In this document: positions 34,963-42,838 of the stretch, piece by piece | Layout: every line of letters begins with the position of its first letter | Numbering within the stretch: position 1 is the stretch's first letter | NCBI RefSeq assembly: GCF_030690725.1 | Contig: NZ_JAUYGD010000053.1 | Coordinates: 124,001-188,000 of the forward strand | From: Pseudomonas sp. | GTDB taxonomy: Bacteria > Pseudomonadota > Gammaproteobacteria > Pseudomonadales > Pseudomonadaceae | Direction: 5' to 3' | Length of the DNA stretch: 64,000 nt | Notes under the pieces: model-generated | Databases searched by the model: none | What the model saw: only the letters and a program-made list of their open reading frames with translations | Told to the model about the DNA's origin: nothing | Program-made: the position numbers and the translations under genes

Positions 34963-36384
34963 TCAGTCGGCTATCCAGGCGTCTTGCCAATGGCTGCCGA
35001 TACCGGGCTCGAACTGGGTCGAGGCGGCTGACCATTGCGAGCAATAGCCACTCTGAGGAAAGGGACGACACTGATACAGCTGTCCCGTCTTGGGTTGCAG
35101 CACCCGCGTGCCGGCTGTGTAACTGCGCAGGCCATCCGGGAAGCTGAAGTCGTAGCTGGCGCTGCCGTCGTCTGCGACAAACATCATGTCGAAGGTTTTC
35201 TGCAGCACCTGCTCGCTGCCGGTCACCTTGGCGCTGACCACCAATTGGTGATGGCCGGGCGCAGGGTTCTCGACATTGATGCTCATTGGCTGACTGCCGT
35301 TGGCCAGTTCGGTGGCGGCAAAGCCTTTGGCATTGCCGCCGTGATCGTAGACGTAGCTGCTGATCTGCAGCGCGCCCACGGCGGTGACGTTGAACTCGAG
35401 GCGCAGCTGGCCGCCACGGATGCGATAGCTGGGCTGCAGGCCATCCACCAGCAGGTCGTGGTCCGGTGCAGGGGCTTTGTCGATCTGCAACTCGATGCGC
35501 TGGATGCCGCTGTCGGCGCGGGCAAACAGGCTGTTCTGGCCGTACACCGGCTGAATTGCGCCATCGCTGCCGCGCTGGCCGGCCTTGAGCTGGCTCTGCT
35601 GCTGGTTGATGCGGCTGGCCAGCAGGTAGGTCCACTGGTTGCGTTGGCCCTGCTCGCTGGTTTCAACCTGCAGCCGCGTCTGCAAGTCACTGCGTTCGCC
35701 GCTGGTATCAAAGACCCGGGTCATCGCCTGATCGCCGACTTGCAGATCCACCGAGGGGTAGAGCATGCCCTTGGCTTGCCAGGCGGATGGATCGGGAGGC
35801 GTTGTCACATCGCCGAACAGCACATCCATCACGTTGTAGAAACTCATCGGCGTATCGCCCACTTCCCACACGCCGAGGATCACCTGGTAACCCTCGCGCG
35901 GCGGTACATCGCAGTTATGGGTGACCTCCTGCGGCGGCTGTTGCATGCCGCCATCGACCACGCAGAAGGGTACGAGCTCGAACGCGGCGCGGTTTAACGG
36001 CTGATTGGCCAGCCAGTCAGGGCGGGTGATGTAGTAGCGCCAGTTGCGCGTGACATGGTTGGCGGTAAAGCGCCAGGTGAAATTCGTCGGCCCTGCAGTG
36101 ATTGGGCGCTTGGCCCAGCGGCTGACGGTCTGTTCATTGAGGGGGGAGAACTGCGCCAAGCCGGCGCTGGCGATCTGGCCATCGGCAGGGCCGTTTTGCG
36201 GGAAGCCGGAGTAGCCTTCCAGGCTTTGCGGTTCCCATTGCACGGCACCGCACTGGCTGTTTTCACCCAGCTTGCACAGATAGCCGCGTGCTTCAGGTTG
36301 TTTGATATAGCCGTGGGCGGATACGTTGCCGCTACCCAGCATTAATAGTGCGCTGACCGCGCAAATCCATTGGCGCTTATGCAT
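34963..36384 (-). CDS. Lytic polysaccharide monooxygenase (AA10, GbpA-like)
   Basis: A 473-residue secreted copper enzyme. After a 23-residue signal peptide the mature protein starts at His24 (HGYIKQPEARGY), which with His110 (FTANHVTRNWRYY) forms the histidine brace; the axial position is Phe182 (SFYNVMDV). Two GbpA-type middle domains follow (about 200-405). A C-terminal Cys/Trp-rich module (YQCRPFPQSGYCSQW, SHWQDAW) looks like a CBM73 chitin-binding module. The order matches Vibrio GbpA-like multidomain LPMOs, which oxidise crystalline chitin and also aid attachment. It lies upstream of the S8 protease on the same strand. Confidence 0.93.
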   Translation of the reverse strand: MHKRQWICAVSALLMLGSGNVSAHGYIKQPEARGYLCKLGENSQCGAVQWEPQSLEGYSGFPQNGPADGQIASAGLAQFSPLNEQTVSRWAKRPITAGPTNFTWRFTANHVTRNWRYYITRPDWLANQPLNRAAFELVPFCVVDGGMQQPPQEVTHNCDVPPREGYQVILGVWEVGDTPMSFYNVMDVLFGDVTTPPDPSAWQAKGMLYPSVDLQVGDQAMTRVFDTSGERSDLQTRLQVETSEQGQRNQWTYLLASRINQQQSQLKAGQRGSDGAIQPVYGQNSLFARADSGIQRIELQIDKAPAPDHDLLVDGLQPSYRIRGGQLRLEFNVTAVGALQISSYVYDHGGNAKGFAATELANGSQPMSINVENPAPGHHQLVVSAKVTGSEQVLQKTFDMMFVADDGSASYDFSFPDGLRSYTAGTRVLQPKTGQLYQCRPFPQSGYCSQWSAASTQFEPGIGSHWQDAWIAD

Positions 36385-36439
36385 GACAGTCCCTTCTCAG
36401 ATTGGATAAATCTTGGTGAAGCCGTTTACCGGTCGCCTT

Positions 36440-36455
36440 GTGAGCAACAAGTGAG
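36440..36455. promoter_or_regulatory. Cre-tag-like direct repeat between LPMO and creD
   Basis: GTGAG-CAACAA-GTGAG has the 5-6-5 direct-repeat layout of the CreB/BlrA site (TTCAC-N6-TTCAC, read on the other strand). Each half differs at one base. It lies 187 bases before creD and 56 before the LPMO start, so either gene could be the target. Confidence 0.35.
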
Positions 36456-36641
36456 TTAGCACTCTAGTGCAGAAAACTCTGGCTTCCAGTGGAATGGACG
36501 AACGGTCGCAGGCATGTGCGAGCAAGCCGCTCGTGCGCATGTGGCCGATAAGTCTCCACACACTCTCCATCTGCCCTCCATAAAGCCACCACCTACGCCG
36601 CCCAGACTCTGCCCACCTAAACCGTATCGGAGAGTTGCACC

Positions 36642-38000
36642 ATGAGCCGCATTCTGGGTTTCAAGCTGGGCGCTATTGCCCTGCTGATTTTGTTATTGCT
36701 GGTCCCGCTGTCGATGATCGGCGGGCTGGTGAGCGAGCGGCAGTATCAGCGCGCCGAGGTGCTGCAGGACATCGCGCGCAGTTCCAGCTACCGCCAGCAG
36801 CTCACCGGGCCGATTCTGGTGATGCCTTACACCAAGGTGTGGAACCAGTGGAAAACCCACGCCAAGACCGGCGAGCGTTACCTGGAAGAGCAGAAGAGCC
36901 GCGGCCGTTTGTACTTTCTGCCGGAGCGCTTTGTGCTTAATGGCCATGTTTCCACCGAGGAGCGTGCGCGCGGTATCTACAAGGCGCTGCTGTACCGCAG
37001 CGACAACCAGATCAGTGGCGCATTCAAGCTGCCGGCGCGCCTGGGGCTGGGTGATGAGCTGGGTCTGTATCAGTTTGACCGGCCCTTCCTCTCGGTCGGT
37101 ATCAGCGATATCCGCGGCATCAGCAATGACCTGCAGTTGCGCTTCAACGGCATGAACCTGAGCTTTGCCCCTGGCAGCGCCGAGGAGCGTTTCGGCGCCG
37201 GTGTGCATGCACCGCTGCCGGCACTGGATACCCAGGGTGGGCAAGTGCTGGAGTTCGCTTTCGATCTGAAACTGCAGGGCACCGAGCAGCTGAGCATCAC
37301 CCCGGTAGGCCGTGACAGCCGGGTCGAGCTGACCTCCGGCTGGCCGCATCCGAGCTTTGTTGGTGAATACCTGCCGAGCAGTCGTGAGGTGTCGGCCAAG
37401 GGCTTCAAGGCGCTGTGGCAGACCAGCTTCTTCGCCACCAACCTGGAAGAGGCGCTGGCCGATTGCGTACGTGGGGAAAGCTGCAATGCGCTGACCGCGC
37501 GCAACTTCGGCGTGAGCTTTGTCGACCCGGTGGACCAGTACCTGAAGACCGAGCGGGCGATCAAGTATGCCCTGCTATTTATCGGCCTGACCTTCGCCGT
37601 GTTCTTCCTCTTTGAAGTGCTCAAACGCATGGCCGTGCACCCGGTGCAGTACGCCCTGGTGGGCATGTCGCTGGCGCTGTTTTACCTGTTGCTGCTGTCG
37701 CTGTCCGAGCACCTGAGTTTTGCCCTGGCTTACGGCATTGCGGCGACCGCCTGCGTGCTGCTGATCGGCTTCTACGTCAGTTACGTGCTGCACAGCGCCC
37801 TACGTGGTGCGGGCTTCGGCACCTTGCTGGCGCTGCTCTACGGCATGTTGTTCGGCCTGCTCGGGGCTGAGGACTACGCCCTGCTGATGGGCTCGGTACT
37901 GGTGTTCGGCGTGCTCGCCGGGGTGATGGTGCTGACCCGCAAACTCGACTGGTACGGCGTCGGCCGTCTGCCACTGGCCAGCCCAGCCAGCGACCTTTGA
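36642..38000 (+). CDS. creD: Inner-membrane protein CreD
   Basis: A 452-residue CreD-family protein. An N-terminal helix (LGAIALLILLLLVPLSMIGGLV) is followed by a large periplasmic domain (about 30-300) with SSSYRQQLTGPILVMPY and VSFVDPVDQYLKTERAIKYALL. A C-terminal set of about five or six helices ends the protein. In other species creD is the main CreBC target and affects envelope stability and beta-lactam response. Here it is transcribed in the same direction as creBC but lies about 8 kb downstream, with the LPMO gene divergent from it. Confidence 0.93.
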   Translation: MSRILGFKLGAIALLILLLLVPLSMIGGLVSERQYQRAEVLQDIARSSSYRQQLTGPILVMPYTKVWNQWKTHAKTGERYLEEQKSRGRLYFLPERFVLNGHVSTEERARGIYKALLYRSDNQISGAFKLPARLGLGDELGLYQFDRPFLSVGISDIRGISNDLQLRFNGMNLSFAPGSAEERFGAGVHAPLPALDTQGGQVLEFAFDLKLQGTEQLSITPVGRDSRVELTSGWPHPSFVGEYLPSSREVSAKGFKALWQTSFFATNLEEALADCVRGESCNALTARNFGVSFVDPVDQYLKTERAIKYALLFIGLTFAVFFLFEVLKRMAVHPVQYALVGMSLALFYLLLLSLSEHLSFALAYGIAATACVLLIGFYVSYVLHSALRGAGFGTLLALLYGMLFGLLGAEDYALLMGSVLVFGVLAGVMVLTRKLDWYGVGRLPLASPASDL

Positions 38001-38056
38001 CCAATAGCGGCGCCGGCCCAGCCAGCGCCGCTTTTTTACCTGTGTAGGAGTTGAGC

Positions 38057-38362
38057 ATGATGCGTTTATTGATGCAGTTCTCTGCTTGTTTCGCCTTGGG
38101 GCTGGCGGTGGCCTTTATGGTGCTTCTGGGCCTGATGTTCTGCGGCCAGTTTGACCTGATCAAAGGCCTGCAGCTGACCGGCCAGCCCCTGGCGCAGTTG
38201 AGCCTGGTGCTGTTGCCAGAGGCGTTATGGGAGAGCCTGACCGGCCTGGCCAACGCCCCGCAGAACCTTGAGGTGCAGTCCTTTCTCAGCCTGTGCACGG
38301 CGCTTGGCCAGATCGGCCTGCTGCTGGCCGCCGGCTTCTTCCGCTTGTGGTATGTGCGATGA
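38057..38362 (+). CDS. Small two-helix membrane protein downstream of creD
   Basis: A 101-residue protein with an N-terminal membrane segment (FSACFALGLAVAFMVLLGLMF) and a C-terminal one (FLSLCTALGQIGLLLAAGFF) separated by a polar loop. No family is recognised. It follows creD by 56 bases with a GTAGGAG ribosome-binding site and may be cotranscribed. It could be an accessory to CreD, but this rests on position only. Confidence 0.65.
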   Translation: MMRLLMQFSACFALGLAVAFMVLLGLMFCGQFDLIKGLQLTGQPLAQLSLVLLPEALWESLTGLANAPQNLEVQSFLSLCTALGQIGLLLAAGFFRLWYVR

Positions 38363-38514
38363 GCGGGCATATCGGTTTACGCGAAGAGTCGCGTGCCGGG
38401 CATTTGCTGGCGCGGCGGATTGCGCGGTTGTTTGCCGCTGCAGCGAACCAACAAGCACAGCGTGCAGCGGGCAAGCCTGGAGCGGTTGGTGATGTGCTTG
38501 TGCGGTCGGGATAA
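38359..38514 (+). CDS. Possible 51-residue basic protein overlapping the previous stop
   Basis: ATG 38359 overlaps the preceding TGA in an ATGA junction, the usual mark of translational coupling. The product is Ala/Arg-rich (SGHIGLREESRAGHLLARRI, then ARLFAAAANQQAQ) with no recognised domain. Short length and composition make it doubtful. Confidence 0.25.
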   Translation: MSGHIGLREESRAGHLLARRIARLFAAAANQQAQRAAGKPGAVGDVLVRSG

Positions 38515-38712
38515 CGGCGGGCTTGAGGGGCGTGGTGCAGGTGTTGTTCGAGGGCGTTTAGCGGGGCGCAGCTGTTATGTCATTCGACTAACGTCCTAGT
38601 GTTGACCGTTGGCCTGTCGCTGGTTTGCCTAACATATTGTTATATATAGATAAAAATTGTCTTCCGGGGTGCGCTCAGGCAGCTAATACCAATGTCTATC
38701 TGTCGGCCCTAA

Positions 38713-38728
38713 TGGCCTGCTGCTAGCT
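38713..38728 (+). promoter_or_regulatory. Candidate sigma-54 (-24/-12) promoter
   Basis: TGGCCTGCTGCTAGCT has GG and GC exactly 10 bases apart and resembles TGGCAC-N5-TTGCW with three mismatches. It lies about 37 bases before the symporter small-subunit ATG. The upstream 38629-38690 stretch is AT-rich and could hold activator sites. Confidence 0.4.
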
Positions 38729-38765
38729 TGAGGGTGCATGAGAATAACAATAACCGGAGGAGTTT

Positions 38766-39026
38766 ATGACTTCTGAACAAGCTAACGCTGCAGCGTACTG
38801 GAAGGCGAATGTTCGGCTGATTACCTGGAGCCTGATTGTCTGGGCCCTGGTGTCTTACGGCTTCGCCATACTTCTTCGACCGATGCTGGCAGGTATTTCT
38901 GTCGGTGGTACTGACCTTGGTTTCTGGTTCGCCCAGCAAGGTTCGATCATTACCTTTGTCGTGATCATTTTCTTTTACGCCTGGAAAATGAACAAACTCG
39001 ATAAACAATTCGGTGTCGAGGAATAA
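38766..39026 (+). CDS. DUF4212 sodium/solute symporter small subunit
   Basis: An 86-residue protein with two membrane helices (LITWSLIVWALVSYGFAILL and GSIITFVVIIFFYAWKM) and a short charged C-terminus ending in NKLDKQFGVEE. This is the DUF4212 small subunit that accompanies a VC_2705-type sodium/solute symporter. It starts after a strong GGAGGAG ribosome-binding site and stops three bases before the large-subunit gene, which shows they form a pair. Confidence 0.93.
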   Translation: MTSEQANAAAYWKANVRLITWSLIVWALVSYGFAILLRPMLAGISVGGTDLGFWFAQQGSIITFVVIIFFYAWKMNKLDKQFGVEE

Positions 39027-39029
39027 TCC

Positions 39030-40799
39030 ATGAGCCAGTTTGTAATCAATATGCTGTTTGTGGGCGCTTCCTTCGCGCTCTACTTCGGCATCGCTGTCTG
39101 GGCACGCGCCGGCTCGACTAAAGAGTTTTATGTCGCCGGCGGTGGTGTTCACCCCGTCACCAACGGCATGGCAACTGCAGCCGACTGGATGTCTGCGGCG
39201 TCGTTTATTTCCATGGCGGGCCTGATCGCCGCCGGTGGTTATGCCAACTCAACCTTCCTGATGGGCTGGACCGGTGGCTATGTGCTGCTGGCCATGCTGC
39301 TGGCGCCGTACCTGCGCAAATTCGGCAAGTTCACTGTGCCGGACTTTATCGGTGATCGCTTCTACAGCAACGGTGCACGTCTGGCCGCAGTGGTCTGCCT
39401 GATCATCATCTGCGTCACCTACGTGATCGGCCAGATGGCCGGTGCTGGCGTGGCGTTCTCGCGCTTCCTTGAAGTGAGCAACTCCACCGGTATCTGGATC
39501 GCGGCTGGCGTGGTGTTCTGCTACGCGGTGTTCGGCGGGATGAAGGGCATTACCTACACCCAGGTGGCGCAGTACGTGGTGCTGATCATTGCCTATACCA
39601 TTCCTGCGGTGTTTATCTCCCTGCAACTGACCGGCAATCCGATTCCGATGTTCGGCATGTTCAGCGAGCACACTGAGTCAGGCGTGCCGCTGCTGCAGAA
39701 ACTCAATGAAGTTGTGGCTGGGCTGGGCTTTACCGACTACACCGCCGATGTCACCAACAAGCTGAACATGGTGCTCTTCACCATGTCGCTGATGATTGGT
39801 ACGGCCGGTCTGCCGCACGTCATCATTCGCTTCTTCACCGTGCCGAAAGTCGCCGACGCGCGTTGGTCGGCTGGCTGGACTCTGGTGTTTATCTCCCTGC
39901 TCTATCTCACCGCGCCTGCTGTGGCCTCCATGGCACGCCTGAACCTGATGACCACGGTTTATCCGCAGGGTGTTGAAGCACCAGCACTGGCCTATGAAGA
40001 GCGTCCTGAGTGGGTGAAAACCTGGGAAACTACTGGTCTGATCAAGTGGGAAGACAAGAACGCTGACGGTCGCATCCAGCTGTACAACGATGCCGCGCCT
40101 GCCTTCACCCCGACCGCCGAAACACGCGGCTGGAAAGGCAACGAGCTGACCGTGAACAACGACATCCTGGTACTGGCTAACCCGGAAATCGCCAACCTGC
40201 CGGGCTGGGTTATCGGCCTGATTGCAGCGGGTGCCATTGCTGCCGCGTTGTCCACTGCTGCCGGTCTGTTGCTGGCTATTTCCTCGGCGGTGAGTCATGA
40301 CCTGATCAAGAACATGATCAATCCGAAAATCAGCGAGAAGGGGGAAATGCTCGCCGCGCGGATCTCCATGGGGGTCGCGATTCTGCTGGCCACTTGGCTG
40401 GGGCTCAATCCGCCAGGCTTTGCTGCGCAGGTGGTGGCGTTGGCCTTCGGCATCGCCGCGGCCACGCTGTTCCCGGCGCTGATGATGGGCATCTTCTCCA
40501 AGCGGGTAAACGACAAGGGTGCGATTGCCGGCATGCTGGTCGGTCTGGTGTTCACCGTCGTTTACATCTTCCTGTACCTGGGCTGGTTCTTTATCCCTGG
40601 TACTGCGACCTTCGCCAACACCCCGGATAACTGGATGTTCGGCATCTCGCCGCTGTCCATCGGTACTGTGGGTGCTCTGATCAACTTCGCGGTTGCCTAC
40701 GGCGTGTCGCTGGTCAGCGTTGCACCGCCGAAGGAGATTCAGGAATTGGTGGAAAGCGTACGTACTCCCAAAGGTGCTGGTGGCGCATTGAGCCACTAA
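39030..40799 (+). CDS. Sodium/solute symporter large subunit (VC_2705 family, ActP-like)
   Basis: A 589-residue SSS-family permease with about 13 membrane helices. Family blocks include FYVAGGGVHPVTNGMATAAD, FTVPDFIGDRFY and GTAGLPHVIIRFFTVP. A hydrophilic insertion between helices (about 311-390) carries an EF-hand-like loop, DKNADGRIQLYN (342-353), with D342, N344, D346, G347 and I349. Together with the DUF4212 subunit it is expected to import a monocarboxylate such as acetate or a related small acid with sodium. The substrate cannot be fixed from sequence. A good intrinsic terminator follows. Confidence 0.92.
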   Translation: MSQFVINMLFVGASFALYFGIAVWARAGSTKEFYVAGGGVHPVTNGMATAADWMSAASFISMAGLIAAGGYANSTFLMGWTGGYVLLAMLLAPYLRKFGKFTVPDFIGDRFYSNGARLAAVVCLIIICVTYVIGQMAGAGVAFSRFLEVSNSTGIWIAAGVVFCYAVFGGMKGITYTQVAQYVVLIIAYTIPAVFISLQLTGNPIPMFGMFSEHTESGVPLLQKLNEVVAGLGFTDYTADVTNKLNMVLFTMSLMIGTAGLPHVIIRFFTVPKVADARWSAGWTLVFISLLYLTAPAVASMARLNLMTTVYPQGVEAPALAYEERPEWVKTWETTGLIKWEDKNADGRIQLYNDAAPAFTPTAETRGWKGNELTVNNDILVLANPEIANLPGWVIGLIAAGAIAAALSTAAGLLLAISSAVSHDLIKNMINPKISEKGEMLAARISMGVAILLATWLGLNPPGFAAQVVALAFGIAAATLFPALMMGIFSKRVNDKGAIAGMLVGLVFTVVYIFLYLGWFFIPGTATFANTPDNWMFGISPLSIGTVGALINFAVAYGVSLVSVAPPKEIQELVESVRTPKGAGGALSH

Positions 40800-40839
40800 G
40801 CATAATCCCCCCGATCATCTTTGATCAGGGTCTTACCAG

Positions 40840-40869
40840 CGGGCCTCCTTAGGAGGCCCGTTTGATTTT
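40840..40869 (+). terminator. Intrinsic terminator after the symporter operon
   Basis: CGGGCCTCCT (40840-40849) and AGGAGGCCCG (40851-40860) form a long stem with a minimal turn, followed by TTTGATTTT. Confidence 0.85.
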
Positions 40870-40882
40870 CGGGAGTCAGTCA

Positions 40883-41389
40883 ATGTTGTGGACAATACTT
40901 GCCATCGTGGTGTCGGGGCTGGGGGCGGCTGGTATTGCCATGCTGCTGCGCAAACTGACGCGCAACCGCTTGCCCAAGTGGATCATTCCGGCGTTTGGCG
41001 GTTTGGGCATGCTGAGTTACCAGATTTATTACGAGTACTCCTGGTTCGACCACCAGCTGCAGCGTCAGCCGGCGGAGTCGGTGCTGGTAGCCAGCGAAAA
41101 CGGCGAGGTGTTCTGGCGGCCCTGGACGTTTTACTGGCCGATGACCAAGGCTTTCACCGTGCTCGACAGCAAAAGCGTGCAGCGCCAGGAGACAGAGGCG
41201 GGCGTGATCAGTGCCTTTAACCTCTACCGCTTTGAAAAGCAGCACGTCGACCACGTCAGCCATCAGGCGCATCTGCTTAATTGCACCACGGCAGAACTGC
41301 TGCCTTTGGACGCAGACCAAAAGCCGCTGCTGGATCAGTTGAAGGTCGTAGCTAAAGAGGATGCGCTCTACCGGCAGGTTTGCCAGTAG
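40883..41389 (+). CDS. Hypothetical membrane-anchored protein
   Basis: A 168-residue protein with two N-terminal hydrophobic segments (LWTILAIVVSGLGAAGIAML and WIIPAFGGLGMLSYQIYYEY) and a soluble domain of about 110 residues (ESVLVASENGEVFWRPWTFYWPM). Two cysteines occur near the C-terminus (LLNCTTAELL and RQVCQ). No named family is recognised. ATG 40883 follows GGGAG at good distance. It stands between the symporter terminator and the reverse-strand iron-uptake genes, so it is probably monocistronic. Confidence 0.65.
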   Translation: MLWTILAIVVSGLGAAGIAMLLRKLTRNRLPKWIIPAFGGLGMLSYQIYYEYSWFDHQLQRQPAESVLVASENGEVFWRPWTFYWPMTKAFTVLDSKSVQRQETEAGVISAFNLYRFEKQHVDHVSHQAHLLNCTTAELLPLDADQKPLLDQLKVVAKEDALYRQVCQ

Positions 41390-41468
41390 TAGGCCGCAGC
41401 ACCGACACCGATTCCCCTCGCGAATACATACAGGTTGCCGACTGGCTCGCCCTGATCCCTTTACGGGT

Positions 41469-41651
41469 TTACGGGCGCCGGGTTTGGCTGCGCTGCAGCA
41501 ACGGCCAGCAACCAAGTACGGCTGGTAGGCCGAGGCCAAGCCAGGCCACGGCATCCCAGCCACCATCACCCAATAGCGCACTGATCAGGCCGATGGCGCT
41601 GAGCAGGCCGATCAGCAGCGGCAAGGCGAAGGTCGATTGGCGCCAGTTCAT
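41469..41651 (-). CDS. Small two-helix membrane protein of the iron-uptake operon
   Basis: A 60-residue hydrophobic protein with helices FALPLLIGLLSAIGLISALLG and AVAWLGLGLPAVLGCWPLLQ and a basic C-terminus (QRSQTRRP). It starts inside the PepSY gene stop (ATGA overlap), so it is the last gene of a fecIR-receptor-PepSY-small protein run. Similar tiny proteins often follow PepSY proteins in siderophore loci; a role in handling the imported iron complex is inference. Confidence 0.75.
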   Translation of the reverse strand: MNWRQSTFALPLLIGLLSAIGLISALLGDGGWDAVAWLGLGLPAVLGCWPLLQRSQTRRP

Positions 41652-42784
41652 GCTGTTGCCTCCGTGCGCTCACGCGTTGTAGCTGCGGTGCGCCGGCGTA
41701 CCCACCAGAGGTACAGGCCGCTGCCTAGCACGATGATGGTCAGCACATCCAGCACCGCCCAGAGCACTTTCATCGGCATGCCGCCGTAGTCACCAAAGTG
41801 CAGCGGCTGCGACATCGACAGCGCATCCATATACCAGGGCCGTTGGCCGATGGCGGTGACGTCCAGGCTGCGTGCATCGATCAGCACCGGTGTCCACAGG
41901 TGGGCGGTGAGGTGCGTGTTGCCTTTCATAAATACGCTGTAGTGGTGCTCGCTGGAAAAACGCGTACCGGGGAAGGCGATAAAGTCCGGCTGCATTTCCG
42001 GCGTGGCCTGCGCGGCAATCGTCAGCACCTGATTGACGGGCGCACGCTCGGTCAGCGGCGGCGCATCGCGGTACGGCGCGACCATCGCCGCCAGGGCTTC
42101 GGTGCGCCAGGCGCTGATCAGCAAGTCGGCGCAGGCGCTGATTACCCCGGTTACACCGACCACCAGCGCCCAGGTCAGGGTGACGATGCCGATCAGGTTG
42201 TGCAGGTCGAGCCAGCGTGTGCGGGTGGCTTTCTCCCGGCGCACTTCGGCGAATTTCAGTCGGCGCATAAACGGCGCATAGAGCACCACGCCGGAGATGA
42301 TCGCGACCACGAACAGCAGGCCCATAAACGCCAGCAACAGCTTGCCCGGCAGGCCGGCGAACATGTCCACGTGCAAACGCAGAATGACCATCAGCAGGCC
42401 GCCGTTGGCCGCTGGCATTTCAATCGCCTCGCCGCTGCGCGCATCGAGCATAAAGGTGTGCGAGGAGTTCGGCTCGGTGCCGGCGGTGGCGGCGGTAATC
42501 GCCACCACGCCGTTGGGTTCGTCGTCCTCGAAACCGAAGTACTGCACCACTTCGCCCGGGCGATAACGCTCGGCGGCCTCGACCAGCTGTTGCAGGCTCA
42601 GATGCGGGGTTTCGGCCGGCAGCTCACGCAGTTCTGGCGCTTCGCCGAGCAGGTGCTCCAGCTCATGGTGAAAGATCAGCGGCAGACCGGTCAGGGCCAG
42701 CATCAGCAGAAACAGGGTGCAGATCAGACTGGTCCAGGTGTGCACCTGGGACCAGCGGCGGATGGTGGTGGCTTTCATCGGCAT
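41648..42784 (-). CDS. PepSY-domain membrane protein (siderophore-linked reductase type)
   Basis: A 378-residue PepSY-associated transmembrane protein. The first helix (TSLICTLFLLMLALTGLPLIF) with the following HHELEHLL is characteristic, as are helix pairs at about 135-165 and 190-215 and a C-terminal one (VLWAVLDVLTIIVLGSGLYLWW). A conserved WLDLHNLIGI-type His lies between helices. Proteins of this family beside TonB receptors are thought to reduce or release iron from siderophores at the inner membrane. It lies downstream of the receptor, 54 bases apart. Confidence 0.88.
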   Translation of the reverse strand: MPMKATTIRRWSQVHTWTSLICTLFLLMLALTGLPLIFHHELEHLLGEAPELRELPAETPHLSLQQLVEAAERYRPGEVVQYFGFEDDEPNGVVAITAATAGTEPNSSHTFMLDARSGEAIEMPAANGGLLMVILRLHVDMFAGLPGKLLLAFMGLLFVVAIISGVVLYAPFMRRLKFAEVRREKATRTRWLDLHNLIGIVTLTWALVVGVTGVISACADLLISAWRTEALAAMVAPYRDAPPLTERAPVNQVLTIAAQATPEMQPDFIAFPGTRFSSEHHYSVFMKGNTHLTAHLWTPVLIDARSLDVTAIGQRPWYMDALSMSQPLHFGDYGGMPMKVLWAVLDVLTIIVLGSGLYLWWVRRRTAATTRERTEATA

Positions 42785-42838
42785 ATCCAGAAATGCCTAC
42801 GCCGCCCGGTATGGCGGCGCAGGGGTGCGACGGGGTGC

